Below the pieces are notes generated by a model, which saw only the letters and a program-made list of their open reading frames with translations, was not told the origin of the DNA and searched no databases. A stretch of 64,000 nt of DNA. Origin: an uncultured Subdoligranulum sp. GTDB lineage: Bacteria; Bacillota; Clostridia; Christensenellales; CAG-314. Shown in pieces: positions 8,350-16,677 of this stretch; position 1 is the first letter of the stretch, and each line of letters begins with the position of its first letter. The translations under genes and the position numbers were made by a program. The stretch is from assembly GCA_902496185.1 (NCBI GenBank), contig CABUZX010000002.1, positions 1-64,000 on the forward strand, given 5' to 3'.

Positions 8350-8558
8350 TTTTTTTCTCCGCCCATTATTTCATCTGTAATTGCAGAAAAAACTTCAGCC
8401 TTGACCAACGCTAAACCCTTGTTTATGTCGCCAAGTACGATAAGACTGTCGCCCGTATTTATATCAAAAGCCTGACGCGCTTGCTTTGGAATGACGATTT
8501 GCCCCTTTTCGCCGACTTTGCATATCCCAAATAAATATTTATCTTTGTCTTGTACCAT
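8346..8558 (-). CDS. AbrB/SpoVT-family regulator
   Basis: A 70-residue protein with a SpoVT/AbrB swapped-hairpin domain at residues 10-52: GICKVGEKGQIVIPKQARQA, FDINTGDSLIVLGD. It leads the exporter operon and probably represses it. A perfect 7-bp inverted repeat (ACTTGTT/AACAAGT) brackets the -10 of the operon promoter, a likely self-controlled operator. RBS AGGAGGG sits upstream. Confidence 0.85.
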   Translation of the reverse strand: MVQDKDKYLFGICKVGEKGQIVIPKQARQAFDINTGDSLIVLGDINKGLALVKAEVFSAITDEIMGGEKK

Positions 8559-8596
8559 AAAACCCTCCTTTAATAAGTAAAAGTAAGAAAATTCAT

Positions 8597-8638
8597 ACTT
8601 GTTGGTTTAAGTATAACAAGTTGGAATTTTATTGTCAA
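8597..8638 (-). promoter_or_regulatory. Promoter and candidate AbrB-family operator
   Basis: Minus strand: TTGACA (8638-8633), 17-bp spacer, TATACT (8615-8610). Inverted repeat arms at 8597-8603 and 8615-8621 flank the -10 element. Confidence 0.7.
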
Positions 8639-8700
8639 GAATTTTTTAATAGTTTTTTGATTTGAAGGGCTATGCGGTTGAAAAATTATAAAAAGGAATA

Positions 8701-8740
8701 TAAACAACAAACAAACCACGGGCAAAACCGTGGTTTGTTA
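8701..8740 (-). terminator. Terminator of the AmaP-like gene
   Basis: Twelve-bp stem AACAAACCACGG/CCGTGGTTTGTT with a 6-nt loop, followed on the minus strand by a T-rich stretch interrupted by G. Confidence 0.65.
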
Positions 8741-8743
8741 AAT

Positions 8744-9451
8744 TTAACTTATTTGTTTGCTATAGTCTTGAGGCTCTATTCTTGAGATGGCGTCCATTTC
8801 TTTTGCGGTCAGCGTATCTTTCAAAACTTTTTCTTCATTGGGGGAGGGGGTGGCGATTTTGCAATTTACTTTGCAGGCTTCTTCCGCTTGTTTGTCCAAG
8901 ACGTATTGTTCTGCTTTTTGTACGTCGGGATTAAAGTCGTGACGGAAGGAGGAAACTTTTATGGTGATAGCATTAAAGCAAAAGTCAAGTTCTTTTTTGA
9001 AGCTGTCTTCCAGCAAAAATTTAAGTTTTTGAGTTTCTTCGTGAATTTTACAGTCCTTAAGTTTGATTTGTACGGCAAGTTTTAGTCCGGGTTTATCGTC
9101 CTCCGTTATTTTTGCTTTTACGAGTTTTGCGTGAGGCAAGGCCTTTACGCACCGTTTAATCAAGCGTTTCATAACATTATCGTTGGTGGATATGGCCGAA
9201 AAAACGTCGGAGTTGAGGGTGATGGTTTTGGTGGTGAGATAATTGCCAAAAAGGTTTATCACAACAAAAACCGACAAGCCCACAAAGGCTATCGCCAAAA
9301 TGACAAGCAAAGTAAATCCGATACTTTCTTGCTTAAAAAGCAGTACTTCGTTTACGCTGACGCTAAAGGCTATTATCGCCGTTGTAACGATAAAAATTAA
9401 GGCTATGACGATAATGATGGCAATAGAAATTTTTAAAAAATTGTTTTTCAT
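8744..9451 (-). CDS. AmaP-like Asp23-family membrane anchor protein
   Basis: A 235-residue protein with two N-terminal membrane helices (about 7-30 and 45-68) followed by a cytoplasmic Asp23-like region: TKTITLNSDVFSAISTNDNV then LKLAVQIKLKDCKIHEETQK. This matches the layout of alkaline-shock membrane anchor proteins (AmaP). The C-terminal tail (about 185-235) is charged and probably disordered, longer than usual. In Gram-positives AmaP recruits Asp23 to the membrane and is linked to envelope stress. No asp23 gene is adjacent here. Confidence 0.7.
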   Translation of the reverse strand: MKNNFLKISIAIIIVIALIFIVTTAIIAFSVSVNEVLLFKQESIGFTLLVILAIAFVGLSVFVVINLFGNYLTTKTITLNSDVFSAISTNDNVMKRLIKRCVKALPHAKLVKAKITEDDKPGLKLAVQIKLKDCKIHEETQKLKFLLEDSFKKELDFCFNAITIKVSSFRHDFNPDVQKAEQYVLDKQAEEACKVNCKIATPSPNEEKVLKDTLTAKEMDAISRIEPQDYSKQIS

Positions 9452-9540
9452 GGCTAAAAGCTCCTTTTGGTTGATTTATTTGTAAAAGTATTGACATAAA
9501 GGACAAAATTATTATATATTGCTTAAATTTTTTGGCAAAT

Positions 9541-9579
9541 AAAAAGACTTTCAAAACGGATTGTTTTAAAAGTCTTTTT
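9541..9579. terminator. Terminator downstream of leuS
   Basis: AAAAAGACTT-TC-AAAAC / GTTTT-AA-AAGTCTTTTT stem with T tracts on both strands; ends leuS on the minus strand. Confidence 0.75.
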
Positions 9580-9597
9580 TTGTTTTTTTTGTTTTTG

Positions 9598-12033
9598 TTA
9601 TACTATAAGGTTTACAAGCCTGTTGGGGACTATTATTACCTTTTTGACAGGTTTGCCGTCGAGCAGGGCAATTACGTTAGGCATTGCGAGGACGGTTTTT
9701 TCCAAATCTTCTTTGGAGAGTGAAGTGTCTACTATGATTTTGTCCTTTATTTTGCTGTTGAGTTGAAGCGCAAGTTCTACCGTTTGTTTCTGAAGCGCCT
9801 TTAAGTTAACAGTGGGGTAACTTTGATTAAATACGCTGTAAGGCATACCCAAAACTTCCCACAGTTCTTCCATAACGTGCGGAGCAAGCGGGGCAAGTAC
9901 CAAAACGAGGTCCTTTAAGGTGTCAAAAAGCAGTTGTTTGTTGAGTGGAGCGTTTTCCGTCGTGTATTTGCCTATTGCGTTGGCAAGTTCCATAGTACGG
10001 GCAACCACGGTGTTAAAAGAAAAAACTTTGTAGTCTGCTTCCGTCGCCTTTATCGTATGGTTGCGTACGTAGTCAAGGTCGGCTTCCTTTGCGCCGTAAG
10101 TTTCCGTCCAATTGTCGTGGTTTTGGTAGAAAGTAACCATGCGTTCGATTCTGTCAAGGAATTTTGCAATGGCTTTGATACCGCCGTCGTCCCACGGTCC
10201 GCCCTCAACGTAGTTGAAGCCAAACGCCAAATACAAACGGAACACGTCGCTACCCATAGTCAAAACGTAGTCGTCGGGGCTGATTACGTTACCACGAGAT
10301 TTGCTCATCTTGCTTCCGTCAGGACCGAGAATTGTGCCTTGGTGGACGAGTGAAAGAAAAGGTTCGTCAAAGTTGAGATAGCCCATATCACGCAAGGCTT
10401 TGGTAAAGAATCGCGCGTACAAAAGGTGCATACAGGCATGTTCTGCTCCGCCGACGTATTTGTCGACGGGTAACATTTCGTTTATCTTGGCTGAATTAAA
10501 AGGCTCGTTTGGGTTGGTGCTGTCGGCATAACGCAAAAAGTACCAACTACTGCAAACAAAAGTGTCGAGAGTGTCTACTTCTCTCTTGGCGGGCCTACCG
10601 CAAACGGGGCAAATGGTGTTTACAAATTCTTCGCAAGATTTGAGTGGACTTTCGCCCGTCGGTTTAAAGTTGACGTTATAGGGGAGCTGTACCGGCAAAT
10701 CCTTTTCGGGGACGGGTACGGTACCGCAATGGTCGCAGTAAATGATAGGAATAGGCGCGCCCCAATAGCGTTGACGGGAGACCAACCAATCGCGCAGGCG
10801 GTAGTTGGTTTTGAGTTGTCCCTTGTTTTGCTTTTCGAGTTTTTGTATAATTGCAACTTTTGCGTCGACGCTCGTCATACCGTCAAATTCTCCGCTGTTG
10901 GTGAGAATACCGTATTCTACAAAGGGTAATGCGTCGTCGACGTCGGGCGTAGAGCCTTTTATTACGCGGTTGATAGCAAGGTTGTGTTTTTTTGCAAAGA
11001 CGTAGTCCCTTTCGTCGTGAGAGGGGACGCCCATGACGCATCCCGTGCCATAACTTGCCAAAACGTAGTCGCCAATCCAAATTTCAACCTTTTGATTGTT
11101 GATAGGGTTGATTGCGTACGCGCCAGTAAAGACACCGGTTTTTTCCTTGGCGGTAGAAAGGCGTTCGATTTCCGTCGTTTTTGCCGTTTGGTCGCGGTAT
11201 TCTTCTACCGCTTGACGGCGGTCGGGTGTGGTGATTATGTCGACAAGCGGGAGCTCTGGCGCAAGTACGACGTAAGATACGCCAAACAAGGTGTCGGCGC
11301 GAGTGGTAAATACTCTAAAGGTTTTGTCGCTGTCGCAAACGGAAAACTCCACTTCGCCACCGGTGGACTTGCCTATCCAGTTGCGTTGCATTGCTTTTGT
11401 TTTTTCCGGCCAGTCAAGTTTGTCGAGTCCAGACAAAAGTTCTTCGGAATAATCCGTGATCTTAAAAAACCATTGCGTAAGGTTTTTGCGGATGACGGTG
11501 GATTCGCATCTTTCGCACGCGCCGTCGGTGACTTGTTCGTTGGCAAGTACCGTGTTGCAAGACGGACACCAGTTGACGGGGGCGGATTTGCGGTAAGCAA
11601 GACCGTGTTTGTAAAGTTGCAAAAACATCCATTGAGTCCATTTGTAGTAGTCGGGCATACAGGTTTTTACTTCCGCATCCCAATTGAACATTGCGCCCAT
11701 TTCTTGCAGTTGTTTTTCCATTATTTCAATGTTTTTGAGTGTGCTGTCTTGCGGATGAATACCCGTCTTGATTGCGTAATTTTCCGCAGGCAAGCCAAAA
11801 CTGTCAAAGCCCATAGGTTGAAATATGTTGTAGCCTTTCATGCGCATATAACGCGCAAAACTGTCGGATAAACTGTAGTTGTACCAATGCCCCGCGTGCA
11901 ATTTTGCTCCGCTAGGGTAAGAGAACATTTCCAAAACGTAATATTTTTTTGCAAGATTGCTTTTGTCAAAGTCGTAAAGGCGCGTGTCTTGCCAGATTTT
12001 GTTCCATTTTTTGTCAATAGCAATATAATCCAT
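9598..12033 (-). CDS. leuS: Leucyl-tRNA synthetase
   Basis: An 811-residue class I aminoacyl-tRNA synthetase that charges tRNA-Leu. The HIGH-type motif is in MFSYPSGAKLHAGHWYNYS near the N-terminus. The zinc-binding-like CPSC...CERC and the editing domain with TTRADTLFGVSYVV follow, then KMSKSRGN near residue 610. The ATG at 12033 is chosen over an upstream in-frame start because AAAGAGG lies 7 bp ahead and the protein then begins MDYIAIDKKWNKIW, a usual LeuS start. I see no T-box signature in the upstream region. Confidence 0.97.
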   Translation of the reverse strand: MDYIAIDKKWNKIWQDTRLYDFDKSNLAKKYYVLEMFSYPSGAKLHAGHWYNYSLSDSFARYMRMKGYNIFQPMGFDSFGLPAENYAIKTGIHPQDSTLKNIEIMEKQLQEMGAMFNWDAEVKTCMPDYYKWTQWMFLQLYKHGLAYRKSAPVNWCPSCNTVLANEQVTDGACERCESTVIRKNLTQWFFKITDYSEELLSGLDKLDWPEKTKAMQRNWIGKSTGGEVEFSVCDSDKTFRVFTTRADTLFGVSYVVLAPELPLVDIITTPDRRQAVEEYRDQTAKTTEIERLSTAKEKTGVFTGAYAINPINNQKVEIWIGDYVLASYGTGCVMGVPSHDERDYVFAKKHNLAINRVIKGSTPDVDDALPFVEYGILTNSGEFDGMTSVDAKVAIIQKLEKQNKGQLKTNYRLRDWLVSRQRYWGAPIPIIYCDHCGTVPVPEKDLPVQLPYNVNFKPTGESPLKSCEEFVNTICPVCGRPAKREVDTLDTFVCSSWYFLRYADSTNPNEPFNSAKINEMLPVDKYVGGAEHACMHLLYARFFTKALRDMGYLNFDEPFLSLVHQGTILGPDGSKMSKSRGNVISPDDYVLTMGSDVFRLYLAFGFNYVEGGPWDDGGIKAIAKFLDRIERMVTFYQNHDNWTETYGAKEADLDYVRNHTIKATEADYKVFSFNTVVARTMELANAIGKYTTENAPLNKQLLFDTLKDLVLVLAPLAPHVMEELWEVLGMPYSVFNQSYPTVNLKALQKQTVELALQLNSKIKDKIIVDTSLSKEDLEKTVLAMPNVIALLDGKPVKKVIIVPNRLVNLIV

Positions 12034-12234
12034 AAAAAACCTCTTTGAGTGAATGCTTTTTTCGTTGAAAAAACGCAAACACCACGTCATTATAAAAATT
12101 TGAATTATCTTTTATTTTAACTTAATCAACAACGATTGTCAACTTGTTGCGGTCAAAAGCAAAATATGGTTTTGTTTTTTTGAAAAAGTATCAAAAAGGC
12201 GTTAATGTAAGATAATAATAACGGAGGAAAAGAA

Positions 12235-13074
12235 ATGAAAAGGGAAATAGAAAACAAACAAATAAGAGAATTTGAAAAACATCTGCAAATGGAGGAAAAA
12301 AGCAAAGCAACGATAGAAAAGTATCTAAGGGATATAAAGGCGTTTTTTGAATATGTAGATGGAAAATTATTAGAAAAAACGTTGATATTAGAATACAAAA
12401 GTAGATTGCTATCAAAATACGCAGTCACAAGCGCTAATTCAATGCTTGCCGGGTTAAATGCATTTTTTAGGTATTTTGGTTGGTACGACCTATGTGTAAA
12501 GCAATTTAAGATACAAAAACAAGCCTATTGTCCCGAAGAAAAAGAGCTGACGCGCTCCGAATATCTTAGACTTGTAAGCGTTGCAAATTTAAAGGGAAAG
12601 GAGAGACTAAACCTTATAATACAAACGATATGCAGTAGCGGAATAAGAGTGAGTGAATTGCCGTTTATTACAGTAGAGGCAGTTAGACGTGGCGAGGCGT
12701 ACGTCAATTGCAAGGGCAAAAGCCGTAGAGTTTTTATCGTAGCGGAATTAAGAAAAAAACTGCTCCGATATATATCGGAGCAAAAACTAACGACAAGCTC
12801 GGTATTTGTAACCAAAAACGGAAAACCCGTCAGCCGTCACAATATTTGGAGAGAAATGAAAGCCCTTTGCAAAGAGGCAAACGTAGGAGAAAGCAAGGTG
12901 TTTCCGCATAATTTACGCCACTTGTTTGCCCGTACCTTTTACGGAATAGAAAAGGATATAGCAAAACTTGCCGATATTCTCGGACATACAAATATCAACA
13001 CTACGCGGATATACGTTGTGACAACGGGCAAAGAGCATAAGAGAAAGATGGAAAACATGCGCCTGATTATATAA
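12235..13074 (+). CDS. Tyrosine recombinase, likely DNA invertase of the adjacent switch
   Basis: A 279-residue XerC/D-like recombinase. The N-terminal SAM-like core-binding domain spans about 8-95. The catalytic residues are Arg138 (SSGIRVSEL), Lys160 or Lys162, His225 and Arg228 (HNLRH), His251 (GHTNINTTRIYV) and Tyr260. RBS GGAGG precedes the ATG. It ends 26 bp before the left arm of a perfect 26-bp inverted repeat whose arms each have the shape of a recombinase core site (9-bp arms, 6-bp spacer). Position, size and the repeat make it the probable inverter of the promoter segment, as tyrosine recombinases do for phase-variable loci in Clostridia and Bacteroides. It is not part of the tRNA island, which has its own integrase. 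Confidence 0.88.
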   Translation: MKREIENKQIREFEKHLQMEEKSKATIEKYLRDIKAFFEYVDGKLLEKTLILEYKSRLLSKYAVTSANSMLAGLNAFFRYFGWYDLCVKQFKIQKQAYCPEEKELTRSEYLRLVSVANLKGKERLNLIIQTICSSGIRVSELPFITVEAVRRGEAYVNCKGKSRRVFIVAELRKKLLRYISEQKLTTSSVFVTKNGKPVSRHNIWREMKALCKEANVGESKVFPHNLRHLFARTFYGIEKDIAKLADILGHTNINTTRIYVVTTGKEHKRKMENMRLII

Positions 13075-13098
13075 AAAAAAGACCGACTCAAGTCGACC
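13073..13098 (-). terminator. Terminator for the outward promoter in the present orientation
   Basis: On the minus strand CGACT-TG-AGTCG followed by GTC and eight T. It lies just outside the left inverted-repeat arm, where a transcript from the minus-strand promoter at 13186-13158 would arrive before reaching the recombinase gene. Confidence 0.65.
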
Positions 13099-13099
13099 T

Positions 13100-13383
13100 A
13101 CAACGTAATGCTTATTATGTTGTAACTAATTTGTTGTTACAACTCACAATATAAAAAATTATAGCACTATTTTTTTAATAACGCAACAAAAATTAAGTAC
13201 ATATTTAAAAAAAACCAAAAAAATTAAAGAAAAATCAAATTTTTGGTATGGCTAAAAAGCCTTTTTTTGCGTGTTTTAACCAACAATCCCAAAAGGCTTA
13301 TTTTGTCATACCGTTTTTTATTTAAAAAATTTTAAACTTAAAAAAATGCATTTAGCATTACAACATAATAAGCATTACGTTGT
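13100..13383. other. Invertible promoter segment with 26-bp inverted repeats
   Basis: The left arm (13100-13125) and right arm (13358-13383) are perfect reverse complements over 26 bp, enclosing 232 bp. Each arm contains ACAACGTAA-N6-TTATGTTGT, an imperfect dyad with 9-bp half sites and a 6-bp spacer, the usual form of a tyrosine-recombinase crossover site. Inside lie a strong promoter facing left and a long imperfect hairpin (about 13245-13313) containing GGCTAAAAAGCCTTTTTTT, which looks like an internal terminator or insulator. A further perfect 8-bp inverted pair (GTTGTAAC/GTTACAAC, 13119-13143) overlaps the left arm. Inversion would place the promoter about 78 nt upstream of the operon start at 13411. 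Confidence 0.88.
13158..13186 (-). promoter_or_regulatory. Strong sigma-A promoter inside the invertible segment
   Basis: Minus strand: TTGCGT (13186-13181), exactly 17 bp, then TATAAT (13163-13158) with an extended TGC in front. In the orientation given it points toward the recombinase end and away from the fibre operon. I found no comparable promoter facing right within the segment. Confidence 0.85.
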
Positions 13384-13410
13384 TTTTTACTTTATTTAAA
13401 GGGGTATATC

Positions 13411-14019
13411 ATGGGCGAAAGTTTTGACGAGCAAAAAAGCAAGCGAAAAAGGACGGCAATAATAATCGTTATCATTATTTTGTTGTGCCTTATATTGCTT
13501 TGTCTTCTTGCTATTTTGGGTCTGACTTGGGTTATTTTCAACAACAGTACTGACGACGGCAAAATTGGTATCAACGTAACGACAGGCAGGGTAAAAGTAG
13601 ATATCGTAGACGCCGAGAACAATTCTCTCGTTGGTGACGTGCTTCAATTTGTATCGTCAAATAAAAACGGCAAAATATATTTTGAACCTGGTATAGCTTA
13701 TTATACCGAAGGTTTTTCGGTGATGAATACAGGTAGTATTCCTATCAGTTTTAGAGTTTACGTTAGCGAGGACGAAAAATTAGATATTCAAGAGTTTGAA
13801 GAGGCTTTTGATATTTGGATAACTACCGATATTCAAAGCCAAGACAACGCAGAAGGGCTAAAGTCTTTTTCGGGCGGATTAGAAGTTGAGCAAAAAAGCG
13901 AAACGTATTATTTGGTTATAAAAATGAAAGAAACAGCAGGAAACGAATTTCAAAACAAAACCTATTCAGGTATAGGTGTGACCGTTTATGCCGTACAAGG
14001 CAACGTTGAAATCGAGTAA
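13411..14019 (+). CDS. Membrane-anchored CalY/TasA-like fibre protein
   Basis: A 202-residue protein with a very hydrophobic N-terminal helix (about 17-42) after a charged head and a mature region with TasA/CalY features: YYTEGFSVMNTGSIPISFRV and VIKMKETAGNEFQNKTYSGIG are close to the sorting and beta-sandwich motifs in SipW substrates. The N-terminal segment lacks a clear cleavage motif, so it may stay anchored. First gene of the operon governed by the invertible promoter; RBS AAAGGGG. It may act like TapA in nucleating or anchoring fibres; that role is inference. Confidence 0.7.
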   Translation: MGESFDEQKSKRKRTAIIIVIIILLCLILLCLLAILGLTWVIFNNSTDDGKIGINVTTGRVKVDIVDAENNSLVGDVLQFVSSNKNGKIYFEPGIAYYTEGFSVMNTGSIPISFRVYVSEDEKLDIQEFEEAFDIWITTDIQSQDNAEGLKSFSGGLEVEQKSETYYLVIKMKETAGNEFQNKTYSGIGVTVYAVQGNVEIE

Positions 14020-14028
14020 GGAGCGACA

Positions 14029-14784
14029 ATGCAATTAAATGAAAAAACAAAAAAAATACTCGATATTGCATTAAAAGTAATCATTTGGGTTGTTGTTGCT
14101 TTTGCCGTATTTATGATGATATTTACTATCGTCACCGTTTCTACCGTTGACAGAAACGATAGAAGCATTTTTGGCTTAAAGTTTTATATTGTACAAACGG
14201 ACTCAATGAGTAAGTCCGAAAACAACAAGGATATTGATATCCACTTTAATGCAGGCGATATTATAATCATCAAAAACGTCAAGGACGCAACAGCGCTTAA
14301 CGTGGGGGACGTGATTGCTTTTATGTCAACCAACAGCGTCAGCTACGGCGAAACGGTAACGCATATGATTCGCGACGTAAAAAAAGATGAACAAGGCAAA
14401 GTGATTGGCTACGTTACCTATGGTACAAATACGGGCACAAACGACGAGGCGCTTGTCGAGCCTGAATACGTGCTTGGCAAATATACAGGCAAACTCCCCG
14501 GTGTTGGCAACTTTTTTGCTTTTGTAAAGTCCACCCCCGGTTATATCATTTGTATTCTCGTGCCGTTTGTTTTGTTGATTCTTTACAACGGAGTTAACGT
14601 TATCCGTTTGTTTAAAAAATACAAAGCGGAACAAAGGGCTCAAATTGATGCGGAAAAAGCCGAGATTTTAGCAGAAAGAGAACAAAATGCTCAAATGCTA
14701 AAAGAACTTCAAGCATTAAAAGCTCAGCTTGAAAAACAAAATGGTGATAATCAGTCATTTGAAGAAAAAACTTCAAACGACTAA
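14029..14784 (+). CDS. sipW: SipW-type signal peptidase I
   Basis: A 251-residue ER-type signal peptidase with Ser59 (IVQTDSMSKS), His112 (ETVTHMIRDV) and the third box YGTNTGTNDE. An N-terminal membrane helix spans about 14-38 and a second about 172-190. After that comes a 50-residue Glu/Gln/Lys-rich coiled-coil tail (about 195-245) that is absent from Bacillus SipW. It follows the first gene by 9 bp and presumably matures the SipW-type substrates on either side. Only about 41% of the length separates it from the other SipW-like protein at 4781 in motif order, but the two are clearly different sequences. Confidence 0.88.
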   Translation: MQLNEKTKKILDIALKVIIWVVVAFAVFMMIFTIVTVSTVDRNDRSIFGLKFYIVQTDSMSKSENNKDIDIHFNAGDIIIIKNVKDATALNVGDVIAFMSTNSVSYGETVTHMIRDVKKDEQGKVIGYVTYGTNTGTNDEALVEPEYVLGKYTGKLPGVGNFFAFVKSTPGYIICILVPFVLLILYNGVNVIRLFKKYKAEQRAQIDAEKAEILAEREQNAQMLKELQALKAQLEKQNGDNQSFEEKTSND

Positions 14785-14835
14785 TTGCTTAATTAATTGA
14801 CAACTATTTAATTTCGTCAAAAGGAGGATAAAATT

Positions 14836-16605
14836 ATGACGAACTTCAAAACAACAAAGAGAGCATTGTTGAGTGGCGTAGTAGCGCTATTTATATGCTT
14901 TACAATGCTACTCGGCACGACGTTTGCTTGGTTTACGGACTCCGTAACATCAAGCAACAACATCATTCAGACCGGTACTCTGGAAATCGGTATGTATTGG
15001 GCTGAGGGCAGCGAGGCAGTTCCCGCAGACAATAGCGGTTGGACTGACGCTTCTCAGGGCGCGATCTTTAACAACACAAAATGGGAGCCCGGTTACGTTG
15101 AAGCAAAGCACATCAAGATTGCCAATGAAGGCACACTTGCTCTCAAATATAAGCTTCTTATCGTTCCTAACGGCGAGGTTGAGGCGCTTGCAGACGTAAT
15201 TGACGTTTATTACGTTGAGAATGCAACGCAGATTACTGACCGTGATATGCTTGCAGGTCTTACCCCTGTTGGTACACTCCGCGATATGATCGAGGACACC
15301 GACGGCGCAGTACACGGCGCGCTTCTTCCCGTAGGTGAAACTGCAACCGATACATACGAAAGAGTTGGCGAAGTAACCGCTACTATTGCTTTCAAGATGC
15401 AGGAAACCGCAGGCAACGAGTATCAGGGCAAGAAGATCGGTACTGATTTTGCTATTCAACTCCTTGCAACTCAGTACACTTATGAGGACGATAGCTTTGA
15501 TAATAAGTATGATGAAGGCGCTACATATCCTACTTTCGCCGACAAATGGGACGGAACAGCGGATACTTCGTGGTATAACGATACAGATACAATGTTTACG
15601 TTGAATACTGCCGAGCAGTTGGCAGGTTTTGCAAAACTTGTTGATGATGGAAACACTTTTGAAGGCAAAACTGTTAAACTGACGACTGATGTAAATCTTA
15701 ATGCGCAAGATGCAGATGGGAAAAGAATCAATTTTAACCCAATTGGGCATTCCTCAAACGGCCGATCCTTTAACGGTGTCTTTGATGGTCAGGGGCATAC
15801 TATTTCCAACCTGTACGAACAAAATGACCTTAATGCATGGCAATACGAAGGCGAATACTACGGTCTCTTTGCTTATACCAACGGCGCTATCATTAAAGAC
15901 GTCACTATTGCAGATGCATACATCTCCAGCGGAAGAAATGAAGCTGCTGGTGTTGTAGGCAATGCGGTTGATACAACATTCTCTGATATTACAATTTCCA
16001 AAACAACCTTGATTGCTTATAACAATTCGGCTGGAGGTGTGGCGGCAGAGTGCTATGGCAACTGTTCTTTCACAGACATTATCGTTGATGAGGATACAGT
16101 TATTGGACCTCTTTGGGGAACATACGATGTACGCCTAGGTGGTGTAGTTGGTATGGTGAAAGCAAGCGATAAAGTGACTTTTTCTAACATTACCGTCGCT
16201 TGTAAGTTGGATGCAATCAATGATGTTGCTGCCAACTATCAGTATTGGTTATATCGTTACAGCGGTATGTTGATTGGTCATGTTGAAGGAGTTAATGGTG
16301 TTGCAGATCCTACCGGTTATGTCACATGTGAGAATGTAACGGTTATCTATGGTGATTGGGTCAACTATCATTACTGTGAAGATGCTGACCTCGGAGCCGG
16401 TAGTTATAACGGCCCCGGAGAATACAAGTATGCACGAGTTGAGGCAGGTACTGGCACGAATGGCATTGATACGACAACCTGTAACCACAATGAAGATGAG
16501 TCACATTATGTGCTTATCGTATTCGATCAGCTGTTCGGTGGCGGACAGGGCGTTAAAGGTCTTAAAACATACGAAGGCGTAACTGTGATTTATCCCGAAG
16601 GTTAA
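14836..16605 (+). CDS. Large SipW-dependent surface protein with GLUG-like beta-helix repeats
   Basis: A 589-residue exported protein. Residues 1-45 form a SipW-cognate signal peptide ending TFAWFTDSVTSSNN. A TasA/CalY-like domain follows (about 46-215, with FKMQETAGNEYQGKKIGTDF, the same signature as the 13411 product). The C-terminal half carries LNTAEQLAGFAKLVDDGNTF, FNGVFDGQGHTISNLY, YGLFAYTNGAIIKDVTIADA and later blocks, typical of GLUG/right-handed beta-helix surface adhesins. Codon choice (more CAG, AAG, ATC and C-ending codons) and higher GC set it apart from its neighbours and suggest recent exchange of this adhesin. Likely the main displayed product of the phase-variable operon. Confidence 0.8.
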   Translation: MTNFKTTKRALLSGVVALFICFTMLLGTTFAWFTDSVTSSNNIIQTGTLEIGMYWAEGSEAVPADNSGWTDASQGAIFNNTKWEPGYVEAKHIKIANEGTLALKYKLLIVPNGEVEALADVIDVYYVENATQITDRDMLAGLTPVGTLRDMIEDTDGAVHGALLPVGETATDTYERVGEVTATIAFKMQETAGNEYQGKKIGTDFAIQLLATQYTYEDDSFDNKYDEGATYPTFADKWDGTADTSWYNDTDTMFTLNTAEQLAGFAKLVDDGNTFEGKTVKLTTDVNLNAQDADGKRINFNPIGHSSNGRSFNGVFDGQGHTISNLYEQNDLNAWQYEGEYYGLFAYTNGAIIKDVTIADAYISSGRNEAAGVVGNAVDTTFSDITISKTTLIAYNNSAGGVAAECYGNCSFTDIIVDEDTVIGPLWGTYDVRLGGVVGMVKASDKVTFSNITVACKLDAINDVAANYQYWLYRYSGMLIGHVEGVNGVADPTGYVTCENVTVIYGDWVNYHYCEDADLGAGSYNGPGEYKYARVEAGTGTNGIDTTTCNHNEDESHYVLIVFDQLFGGGQGVKGLKTYEGVTVIYPEG

Positions 16606-16677
16606 TTTCTGAAATACTACGATCTTTTATATAAATGAGAGACTTATAAGTAAATGTTTTAAGGAGGTGCAAACGCT

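Noticed and set aside
10984..11871. Long plus-strand open frame of 295 codons
   Set aside because: Lies wholly inside leuS on the other strand, whose motifs are unmistakable.
12034..12234. T-box or other riboswitch before leuS
   Set aside because: No T-box sequence or terminator in the upstream region.
12235..13074. Recombinase as integrase of the tRNA island
   Set aside because: The island starts 5 kb away, has its own larger integrase and xis, and the recombinase is flanked instead by matching inverted repeats.
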